Of a DNA stretch of 64,000 bases, positions 23,301-35,300 are shown one piece after another (the stretch's first letter is position 1; the number at the start of each line of letters is the position of its first letter). This DNA comes from Marthasterias glacialis. Its lineage: Eukaryota > Echinodermata > Asteroidea > Forcipulatida > Asteriidae. A program made the position numbers and the translations under genes. The notes below the pieces were generated by a model that was given only the letters and a program-made list of their open reading frames with translations, made no database searches and was not told the DNA's origin. The stretch lies in NCBI GenBank assembly GCA_911728455.2, contig OU452227.1, positions 10,201,110 to 10,265,109 on the forward strand, given 5' to 3'.

Positions 23301-26300
23301 GAAACAATCTAAGAAAGCTCTGTTTAGTGATGAGAGGGAGGAACAACTAACGGAAGACGAGTTTGAAGTTGAAGTGAGTTCAAGAGGTGTTTCAGGGAGT
23401 AAAAGGCAACAAGTGTCAAGAACTAAGAATGTTGCTGATGATGAGGCAAAGGAGGTTACTGGAAAAAGATGTCGTCAAAAGTCTTCCAAGGTCCCAGAGT
23501 CAACTGTCCTCACCTCTACACCAAAGTCAAAGAATATTAAGGTAAGGAAAGGTCAATTTATTTCTAACAAAAATAATAGATTTTTGCAGAAGATGCAAAC
23601 TTACTACTTAGTAAACCCCAAAGTTGAGCACTGTCATAAAATGACACAAAATTGACACAAACACAAATCTACTTTGATCAACACAAACTTTGTATCTTGC
23701 CAAAAGTATCCTGGATGAACACACATGACCAATGGCGCCAAACACAACATTTTTTTGGACAAAGCTTCTCTTGTTCAAGATACTATGTGATTATAAAATC
23801 TGATACAAACTGTTTTCACTGGCGCTAAAATGTTATCACTAAAACACTTATTCCTTTTTAATTTTGCAGGGGACAAAAGTTCAGCAGTTGTTGCGGAGAG
23901 CGAAGTCTCGACAGATGAACAAAGCCACTATGCCTCCATCCTGTGAAGTGGAAGATATGGACCAATCCTCCACTACGCATTCACAGAGTGACAAGCATCA
24001 GAAAGTTACATCCTCAAGACAAGCTCAGATGTTACAGGCGACCAAAGCAGCGCAGTTATTGCGGAGAGCTCATTCTCGACAGCTGAATAAAACCACTCTC
24101 CCCCATAAAGTGAAGAAAGTGGACGGATCCGTCAAGATAGTGTCACAGAAAGACAATCAGAACTCCCCTTCCTCGAGACAAGCGACAGAAAGGGAAAACA
24201 GAAAGAAGAATCCAAGAGATCTGTCTGAAGTGTTGGGGAAGAAAGCTGTCGCCAAGAAAGAGGTGGTAGAGGACAAGAAAGTGAAGCAAACAACTAAGCG
24301 GCTAACGGTAAAGCAAAAACCGGTTCCAGGAGAAGTTGAAGAAAAAAGAAAACGTGAGTTTTTATTTTGACATGTATAAACCCATTGCACTGATGCCACA
24401 CATGGCTAAAGTTTGTTCATCGTCTGCCCTTTTGGGAGTCAAATTGCATGTAGATATATTGGTGTGCGTTTCGCCACGTGTGTGTTACCTTAAATGAACA
24501 TGACCAGTAACACATGAGAAATCGGACTCCAAAATGGCGCAATCAATATTGTTCATGGGTGATTACATCAGGTAAACTGATCAATACAAGATACATAGTC
24601 CTGAATAGAAACTTGGAGTTGTTTGATTTGAATACATGACTTGAGGTAGAAATCAGTTCATGTCCAAGGTAAAGATTTACAAACACGTTTGACTGTACAT
24701 GAAAATTACAACTGACTATTCTGTCAACGAATTATACATAACACAAGAACATTTCTTGATGCATTTTCTCCAGAAAAAAAACTTCCAGGCCTGATACTTA
24801 ACGGATGCAACGGATTGCCTCTGTTGCCCCCTGGTCATTGCCTTGGTGCCCTTGACATGTTCCAGTACAAATTTACAATTTCCTCCTAGAGGTACCCTTT
24901 ATCAAGAAGAAAATGCCTTTGTGCCCTTGCCCTTTCATAAATGAAGCAATCAGGCCTAAACTTCTAAATTATGCACAACTGTCCAACAAGATTTTTTAAC
25001 CCTCAACTGACGTCTGTAGTCTCACATGATGAAAATAACAGTAACCTAAAAGAAACCTGTCCAGTTTCATAACGGGGCATCCAAAAAATACCCCAAATTA
25101 TGCACCTATAAATTGTTTTGATCATAATTATTTTTTCTTCGGTATCGACAGCAGTTGCCTTGGCATCCATGTTCACCAAGGAAGGTCGGCTTGCTCTCGC
25201 CAAGAAGCAGAAGTCTCAGGGGAGCTTGACCTTTGACCCCTGTGTGATAGCCTTTGAGGATGAGACCAGTAGGGACAGCATTAGGAGTGAGGGCAGCATC
25301 ATGGATTGGGGAGACAAAGGGCTGAGCTCTGTGCTCCTCCGTACCAAGGAGATTGACTGTGATTGTTACTATCCACCATTTCCTACAATCAGCCATGTTT
25401 TTCAAATGGGTAAGGCAAAGGTTTTTTTTATAGTCAGGACTTTGAAATTGCGTGTCAAGATTTTCTTGAATAAAGAGCAACGAACTGAAATTGGAGGTCG
25501 AGTCTTCAGACTGTAGGTTCAAATCCAGGTCAGAGCAATAGTTTCATTGATCGAGACACTTTTCATCACACCCAGATATGAGGAGGTTAAAATCATCATT
25601 TGAGATTGATTGGTGATAAATTGCCAGTTTAGCTTAATTAGAGGTACAAGATACAGGATTGGTATTCATCCAAAAAACGAAAACAGGAAACATGTGCTCC
25701 ACTTGTAGTTGATACTGAGGAGATGGGGTACAATTGTAAACTCATCTGCTTTGAAGTAGGCTACCTCGGACTGATAACTAAGGAAAATAAAAACTACATT
25801 GGTGCTATGTTAAAAACTGTAAGTAAATCTACCAAAAGTGCGCTCATTTTAAAGGGTAGTCAAAGTGTAATACAGGTCGATTGAAATTAGCATTAATTAT
25901 TATGATCTAAAACCTAAGGACTTTTCTGCTTAACCATGGTTGCATCTTCAAACAAAAAACTTTAAAAGTCATCAGGGAGTCCCAATAATTTGAAAGTGAA
26001 AAATCAACGGATGAAAATTGTCAATTCTGCTTCTGTAACATATTGATTCTCTTCGTTTTGCCCCAGATCAAGAGATCGCAACCGACCTGAACTGGTGGAA
26101 ACTACCTGCTCCGACCACTTTCGGAAACTTCTCAATCAAAGATGAAGATGTCAATACGCACTCAAGAGTCAGACAGGGCCCTCTGAGACTCGGGGAGTTT
26201 ACCCTGTGCACGAGTAGTGGAAATGATGTCGATGTGTCAAAGGTTAAAACAAAACAACTTTTAGCCATTTTCACATTCTTGACTGCATTTCCACATTCTT

Positions 26301-29300
26301 GACTGCATTTCCACATGCATGTAAAAAATTACATTTGATTCTAGTTGAAAGGTCTCCAATGTTGATCCTATTCCTAATATTACCTGCTAAATAGCACTCC
26401 ACTCTTACCCTAAAATAGGTCATGCAAGTACCCAGATCTAAAAAAAAATGTGTCAAAAAAATTTCACTGACGTACGCGTATGTCAACTGTACATACAGTA
26501 CGCGCTGTATTACTGGATACCACTGCGGTCTGGCGTGCCGATGTGGTGATCGCATGAGTGGTGGAAAGTGTGTCTGACATGTGGATATTTTTTATCAAAA
26601 GTGACGTCATTAGTGCGGAGTGCTATTGCAACCAATTTTGGGTTATGACGCATCAACAACATTCTACTGATTATTGATTAATGTCCTTGATGAAAATTCA
26701 ATCTTATGCATTCTTGATCACTTTGCCAGGTAGACACTATGCTTAGAAATCGCCAATTTTCAGAGCAACATTTACACGTATCTGTCTGCAGCAGTCGCAC
26801 TGTGGCTCCACAAAACGATAGTAACTGTTCCCCCAACTATTTTTTATTACACTCTGCAGAGCTTTAGTGGTCACCTTGAACTGGACTATGATCTCCAGAG
26901 GCTAATCCTAAACAAGATTAAGGAGGATAATCCTCGGTTCCCGGTCAATAGAGTCTTCAAGCGTTATCTTGCTAAGAGGAAAGGAGAAGCAGTGGTGCCG
27001 AAAGCCAGTCGGGGTAAGTTTTGGAGTATCTCTGTTTAAGCCTGTTTCTGTTGGTCTTGGTCTTACACTATTAAGATCTCTGCATATTGCTTAGCTCAAG
27101 ACCAGGGGCCAATTTCATAAAGCTGTTTAGCAGAAAATACTGCTTAGCAAATTTCTTTGCTAAGCAAAAAAATAGTTGGGCACCAGTCGCAACAGTGTAA
27201 ACATAATGGAATGTTGGCTGGTAACCTGTTTTTGCTATGCAAGTTTCTATGCTTACGGGCTTTATGACATTGGGTCCAGGGTCAAATTTCATGGCCCTGC
27301 TTACCTTAGAACTCTGTGCTTACAGGGCATTTTAAAGTGGGTAATTCTACAAGCCATAAGCGCAGAATTCTGCAGTAAGCAGTTTCATGAAAGTGTGCCC
27401 GTATTAACTTAATTGCTCTTTTAGAATTTGTTTTAAAGGTGAAATATAGTATTGGTAAAGCTGATAGTGTAGTGCTCTTACTTTGTGTGCTTCAATATAT
27501 ACATGAAAAAAACAGACCTGTGAAAATTTGGCTTCTTAATTGTGATTGTTACAACTGAAATTAGAATTGGGTCTCAAATTCTATTTTTTCAACTTCGACA
27601 GTATTTCAGACAAAACATTTCTATGAAAGATTGGTACTGGTACGAACTTCATAATCAGTAAGCTTTCAGATTGATACTTAATAAACATTTTTTGGGATGA
27701 ACACTAATCCTGTGGTACCTTTAAATGTAACCATACAATCATTCACAAAGATACACTCTCATTAGGAGACTTTTGAGGACACTAGGTGGCAGTAGACTAA
27801 CCAGGTAAATCCATTGTTTTAACTGGGAAGTACATGTGACATTGGCAATTGCACGAGGTATTGAGTTCCTGAGTTTAGTAGCAGTACATGAGAATGAACA
27901 GTCTCCAGCCTTATTCACAAAATTCCAGGTGGAGATTACAAATCTACCTTCTCAATACATTGTACATCCAAATGAAAGCGACTGAAGAACTATTTCCAGC
28001 ACCATCCTTGTGTTGATTCTCCTGTGTGTATATTTGCTATTTTTTCCCCCTGTTTTAGAAGAAGCGGCTTCCAAAACAAAGAGTGGTTCACAAGAAGACA
28101 CACAATTCACCAAGCTGAAGTCAGAGAAGCCATCCTCATCAGCCAAACGCAAATCAGACGTCCCTGAGCAGCGAGAGAACTCCAAGCGGAGGAAAGTCTC
28201 GCAACAAGACTCGGCAGAGAATTCTGACACAGAAGTCGTCCAGAAGATACGATTGAGGAGAAGAAGTAGTAGATGGATCATAAAGGGTGAGGAAGAAAGC
28301 AAGAAAGTGTTCTTGGTTAAGTTAATAAGCAGAAGAAAGGAGCTGAGCCGATCTGTGTAACTAAAAACTTTTTCATTGACACAGTTCATCAACCAGGGGA
28401 GACTCAACTGCTTTTCTATGTGCAGAACTTTGTCTCGTAAATACGGAATTAAATTGTCATGTGGGCAAGTATTGCTTTTTGGGTTATCAATCAAATGACT
28501 AAACTGGTAAACTCCTGAGTTGTTGTTTTTTTCTCCTTGAAAAAATATCACCCAAAATGTTTTACCAGACTAGTACTTTCATCTATGAAGGTGCTCAGCC
28601 AATTTTATTTTGCAAACAGCAATTCCAGTGGAAAATATTAGTCTATTTCAGGCCTGCAATTTTTCAGCTGATCAGCTGACTTCCTTGTTTTTAGTTTCTC
28701 AGCTGTGCCATTGAAAACTGAAAAATACAGTACAAAGTCCTGCTGTGTGTGGTACTTTCCTCTCTTTTGATGAACTGCGGTTGCATGTCTGTCTATTGGA
28801 TTATTTTTAAGACGCACCAAGGCTAACAAGTACATGGCTAACAAGGAGGCTATGATCTCCAAGGCCTCCAGGAAGGCCTGTCTAACTTTCCCTTCCAACG
28901 TCTTGTTGTTTGCATGTTAGATGAAGAAGAAGAAGAAGAGAAGAAAGAAGACGTCATCAAGAAATCAAAGCTCAGAAGAAGTTCCCGGGAGCCGCAGTCG
29001 GTAGCGAGTAGAGATAGGAACCGCAATGAAGATGGGGTGAAGGATGGGAGGGCTCTGAGGACGAGAAAAGGAAAGAATACAACCAAGGATGTGGCAGGGA
29101 AGGAAGGAATCCCAAAGATGGAGGATGCAAAAAGCCAGGAGAATCAAACTGGTAAATTATCTTTGGTTAAAAAAAGTGATACACCGACAAATGTTGTTTC
29201 CTTAAAATGTTTCCCAAGAGTATTATACTCGCCAAGCACAAGACGATATGCATACATTTTTGACTAGCTCATTCTACTATAGACTAATCGGAGCAGCTCA

Positions 29301-32300
29301 TTCATGGGCGTTTACACCACACCGCAGCTATGGCCGCCGCACGTGCCCATCGACGCACACGCACTGTGAATCCTTCATAGGTCCTTCATCCTTCATCCTG
29401 ATTGGTCCATATGTGCGCTGATGCGCTATTGTCCCGTTGCGTGTGTGTGCGGCGGCCATAGCTGTGGTGGTGTAAAACACCATAAACGAGCGCTGCTCGG
29501 ATTGGTGTGAATGAAGTTGATTTGTTTTTGTTGTCATTATCAGAAGTCAGATGCTATTTATAAAAATAATAATAAAACTCTGACACTCTTTAATCAAATG
29601 GTTGTTATATGTAAAACCTACACAAATGTACATTGAAGAGGAATTTACATCTTGAGTACTACATTATATATTGGTTTGATTCAGGTAGATTACTAATTTT
29701 TTGCACAACCCTCCGAGTTAGATAAGTTCATATCTCTCTTGGCTAATGTATACTATGTAGTTTGTTTGTTCATGCTGGAGTATTGACGAAATTCTGCCCA
29801 ATTCTGTAGCAAACAAAATAAAACAAATGTTTTATCCCTGGTTCCCAACAAGACAAGCTAGCTAGCATTGCATGGACTGAGAAGTACCAGCCTGCGTCCA
29901 GCGGTGAAATGATCGGCAACTCGGCGGCAATGAAACGTCTTTCTGGATGGTTGATGGAATGGAAGAAGAGAACGGCAAGAATCAAGAAGAAGATGAAGAA
30001 ACAGCAAGGGAGGCAACAGAACAAGGCATTTCTTGGTGAGTTCTGAGTTGATACTGACAGTGATTGATTTTGGGGGAGGGCATTATTACGGAGCCCCTAA
30101 AGGGACATGATGAAAACAAAATAAAAAGGAAAAAAATTGTTAATCGCCTCACATTTCGACCCTAGCAGAGTCTTTCTCAAAGGCTAAATGACAACACAAC
30201 ACACATACAAGTATACTGGAGTAACAGAAGCAGTCAAGTGAAAAGAAGTGAAAAGAGAGAGGCAGAAAGCAGTCAGAAGATGCAAGGGATGAACCATGAA
30301 GAGGGAGACAAAGGGGGGGGGGGTAAACAAATTAATGAACACAGAAGTAATTGAGTTCATTTCGTGAGCTCGGAATCATTCATGCACTTGAAAATAGGTT
30401 ATTGGGATCACTCACAATCATTTCACGCAATCAAAATTGTTCCAAGCAGACGAAATACTTTATTTTGAGCACTCCAAATAGAGTATTTCATGTGCTGAAA
30501 ACCATTTCGAGCGCTCACAATAATTTATTTCGTATGCTTGAACTAAACTATTTTGTATGAAATAATGTGTGCTCGAAATAAATCATTTTGTTCGCTTCAA
30601 ATCATTTTGTGCATATTATTTTGAGTGCACAAAATTATTTTGAGCGCTTGAATTAATTTTGAGCCTGAAATGAAGAACTCAAATTATTTCTTGGTATGTG
30701 AATTTCTTTTCATCACATGTCCCTTTAGGCCTTCCTCCAAAGATCAGTGATAGCGTATAATGATAGTACAGCTCCACTTCCAAGTACGTTAAATCATGTT
30801 TTTTTTATTTTTGTCAGTTTTGCCGGCAGATGATAGTGACAGTGATTTTGACATCGGGAGTGACAGTGACAATAGTGACAGTGACTACGATGATGATTCG
30901 TTGGGGAACTCCATGCTGATAACTGGTCCTACTGGTTGCGGAAAGACGGCTGCTGTCTACGCATGCGCCAAGGAACTGGGCTTCAAGGTAAACAAAGCTG
31001 CAAACTGGTTAACCTTTTGTAGATCTGCGCTAGAGTGTAATTTAACCAGTAGAAGCCAGAGGACGTGTATACATGCAAATGTTTCCCCTGCCTGGAAATG
31101 GAAGCCGTGTAAAGACGCCATTGTGTAAAATCAGAAGACCGGAGCAAAGTTTGCCCAGACATTCCACTGCTGAGCGTGCACAGACCCACACACACGCCGT
31201 CGAATGCTTCGTTTCACCCGCACAAACACCAAAAAGGTCTTGAATATTTTGGCGATTTCTGGCTATTTTGCAGTATGCAGCATCAAATGATTTTCTCTCA
31301 TTATTGTCAAACATTAACATGTGCCTTTTGCAAAAATTCCACTATCACTTTCAATTTCCAACAAATGTTGAAGGCTACTTTTCAAAATGTTATGGCTTTT
31401 TCTTGAGATGGTTAAACATAATACAAAATATTTCATGAACCTGTTAACAACACAAGAATACCTTTTGCAGGTATTTGAAGTGAACGCATCTTCCAAGCGC
31501 ACTGGGAAGCAGATACTCGCCGACCTGGGAGAAGCTACCCAGTCACATCACCTCTCAACAAATCACTGTGGCAACAACAATAGCTCCCTCAAGAGCTTCT
31601 TCACCTCCAAGTCGCCGTCAAAGACAGGGGGAAAGAAGGAAGCGAAGAAGGCAACACCTATCCCAAAAGCCTTTGCAGCTTTTTACAAAGCCGGTGCCAA
31701 GGCCGCTACAGCCAATCAGAATACTAAAACAACTAAAGGTGAGGATAGACAAATCTGCAGTCACTGTAATGTTAAACTGCCTCGATCAGGTTCTGGCCTG
31801 TGATTTGACAAGACGTTTTTCCTGCTTTCGAATTGTTTTTGTTATGGACTTCCTTTGCCTTCAAGCTCTCTTGAGGACTTGAAATTAATTCCAAGCCTTT
31901 GATATTCCTTTTGAATTATTGTAGAGAGTATGTAAGCCCATTAATGTAACGCCCTATTTGTTCGGGGGGCAGGGGTGGTCATCTCTAGATCAAGGGCTGC
32001 TATCTAGTTTTCAGGATGTTTAATTTTTGTTCGGTCACACACCCGCACAACTTCTGGAAGAGGACAATATGGTTTTTGCATTGGCTTCGCTCTTACTTGG
32101 TCCCTGGTGAGCTTTTGGGGCAAAAATTCAGCTTAAACAATATAGCCCAGAAAATCTCCTTTGAATTGATAAAATAACAGAATTTCTTGAAAACAAATTT
32201 GGATGGACTTTTTTCTTCCTCTTTTTCTTATTTTTTTAATGAAATTCTGTCCAAATTCAGCTTCAAACGAGACTTCCAAGAAATTGGACAACAAACTGAA

Positions 32301-35300
32301 GCCTGGACCAAAACGCAAGGCAGCTGCAAACCAGAAACTACCCGCAGCGGTCTCACCTAAATGTATTAGCACTACAGATAGTGTGTCCGAACAACGACTA
32401 ACCAGCACCTCGCTTATTCTATTTGAAGATGTAAGTGTTACACATGTATGTCAGGCTTGGAGTTCCAATCCATCAGAGACCACTTGTCTCGAGAGTAAGG
32501 AGGAATTTCTAGAGGAAAATCTGACTTCATGGGAAAATGTTTAAGAGGAACCAAGGATTAGATAAGAGTAGAGCTGTCACAGCCTGTGACCTAAACAATA
32601 TGTGTATTTATCAGAGAATCACCAATTCAGGTACAGTATGTTTCATCAGTGGTTTTTTTAGCTGAATAAATCTGCTGATCACAATTTCAACATTAACTGG
32701 ACTAGCCCCTTCTTCCACATCTTTAACTACTGCTCCAAGTAATTATCCAGGCCTGAATCACCCAAAGGGATGTTCTTTTCGAGTTAGATTACAGTATGGA
32801 ATGTCTGTTCATATTAAAAATTAAGAGTCCAGTACATGCCATAATTACAGATGAATAGCCGTGCTGGTAGAAAGTGCCACACGTTTTTTAGCAACCCTTA
32901 CTTCTACGGACAGCCGTGCTGGTAGAAAGTGCCACACGTTTTTTAGCAACCCTTACTTCTACGGACAGCCGTGCTGGTAGAAAGTGCCACACGTTTTTTA
33001 GCAACCCTTACTTCTACGGACAGCCGTGCTGGTAGAAAGTGCCACACGTTTTTTTTAGCAACCCTTACTTCTAACAATGTTCACGTTGATAGTTCAAATC
33101 CAGTATTTTTCACATCGTGAAGTTTCCTTCAATTCTATAAATTGTCTACTCCTAGATTGATGTTGTATTTGATGAAGATAAAGGCTTCTTGTCTGCCATT
33201 AACACCTTCATGAAGACGACAAAGCGACCTATCATACTGACAACATCAGGTAAGACATTTACCATTTTTTCTTTTTTTGTCATTATTTTGAAATCCAATT
33301 AAAACTTAGTTACACTGAAAATCTTGATTATGCTGAAACTTTCCTTGGTGGCTTTTCAAAGTAGAAAAAGATTACATTAGTCTGACAGGAGCACTATGTA
33401 ATGATGTCTTTTTGGAAGAGGTCGAGGCTCTGAAAAGAGCCTGTTGGTTTATTTTTAACAACTGTGCTAGTGTACTCTCGTCATCATCCAGAGACTGAGG
33501 GGGATGTAGAGTGCTGTTTATCTAGTGTATGGTTTTCACCAGGCACACTGGGTAGTACTTCACAGAGGCAATTGCCTCCATGCCCCTGGTCATTGCCTTA
33601 GTGCCCCTTGACATGTTCCAATAGAAATTTACAATTTCCTCCTAGAGGTGCCCTTTCAAGAACAAAGCAATCAGGCCTGCTAGAGGTTAAGATCTGCTCT
33701 AGAATGTGTGGGGTTATGGGTTCGAATCCCACCTGAGCAGTACGCCTGTGGATTTCTTTTTCACAGGACTCTGAAAAGCACCGAGTATACAATACTTATC
33801 TCACATTATTACATGGTTAAAGCAAAATATTACAGTTGCCTTGTTAACTATTGGTGCGATCGTATTTTTTCAGATTCACATTTCTCAGAGGCATTTGAAG
33901 AGAGCTGTGAAACGGTTACATTCCATAAACCACCTTCTGTAAGTCGTTGAACTCTTTCTTTATCATCCTGTAATGATTTCACACTGTCATGATAAAGAGG
34001 CCCAATTTCAGAAAACATGTAAGCAGAAGTTTTCTGCTTATGGAGGGAGCACCCCCGTGTGGGGTGTCGTGGCCAAGCGGTCTAGAGCGATGGACTCAAG
34101 TTCTGTAATTTACCAGAATGTGAGTTTGAATCCCGGCCCGACCAGTCGAGGCACTTTGTGTCCTTGAGCAAGGCACTTTATCGTAATTGTTTCTCTCTAC
34201 CCAGGAGTAAAAATGGGTACCGGTGAGAGCTGGGGAGTACCCTGCGATGAACTAGCATCCTGTCCAGGGGGAATAGACATTTTCTTAGTCGTTTAATGCC
34301 AAGGAAACCGGATATAAACATCGGCCGGATGAGCCATATTGGCTGGGGACAGACTTTACTTTTGACCCCTTAGACGTAGTAAAACTTTTTCTTGCCAATG
34401 ATTCTTGTAATGTAAGCACGATGAGTGATGCACACTTCATGAATACAGACACGAGAAGTCAAGTCTTATTGATTGTTTATCAAATACATTCGTGCTTATG
34501 CACATTTTTCTGCCAATGTGCTGGGCCAAGGACATTTCTGGGCAGGCAAGCCTCTATGTGCTTTATATGGAAACTGTTTACATTTTGTACCTACTGCATG
34601 TACGTCTCCAATGTTCTACTCTATTTTTCACCCATCCTTCCACTAACCTCATGTCTTTCCCTGCTTCACCCCAATCAGTCGCTACTAGCAACGCATCTTC
34701 AGCTACTGTTTCTCGCAGAGAACATCTACGCTTCTCATGCCAACCTTAAGCATGTCGTGTCCCTCCTTGACCGAGATGTCCGCCGGTGCTGGTTGACGGC
34801 GCAGTATTGGGCCATCTCAGGGGGTGGGCACATCACCCACAGTGTCCGGAGACTGGACAGCAGTGGTCAAGAGAAAACACTGAGCAAAGGCTCTGCGATA
34901 CTCAGCCAGGATACCAAAGAAGAGGATAAGTCTGCAGAATTTACAGTACAGAGTGGTTGCTTGGAGAGTGTACTGGGATTGTGCAATCTGACGTCTGTGA
35001 ATGGTGACATTATGGCGATGTTGAAGGTGAGATCCGGAAATTCTTAACATTTTACAACTCTGTTTTTTTTTTCTTTCTTTAACGTTTTTAGTTGTTGTAG
35101 ATCACCTTTTTCTATTAAGTAGACAAGGTTCATGGTATATCATCCATGTAGATCATGTGATGAATAAACAATTAGCCACTCTTCCCTGGCTATAATTTAT
35201 ATATAATTTAATGAAACGGAATTGTGGTTTATTTACACTTTCAACTGATTTCACACAGGGATTTGCCATTGGGGATTTTAAAATTGTGACCAATCAATAC

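Larger units (their letters stand above)
29853..33938 (+). other. ATAD5: ATAD5 AAA+ ATPase core exons
   Basis: Exons 9-14 carry the motor. Exon 9 gives WTEKYQPASSGEMIGNSAAM, as in RFC large subunits. Exon 10 has an acidic Asp/Ser run, then LITGPTGCGKTAAVYACAKE (Walker A). Exon 11 gives FEVNASSKRTGKQILADLGE, and exon 12 the linker LILFED. Exon 13 holds Walker B (IDVVFDEDKG) and TTKRPIILTTS with the sensor-1 position. The acceptor for exon 9 (cccaacaag at 29852) is unusual, because the stronger-looking 'tctgtag' just upstream leads to a stop codon. Confidence 0.85.

Noticed and set aside
33685..33760. tRNA genes suggested by 'gggttcgaatccc' boxes here and at 20830, 34120, 39940 and 57500
   Set aside because: Each lacks a full cloverleaf and is followed by a shared non-tRNA body, so they are SINE heads.
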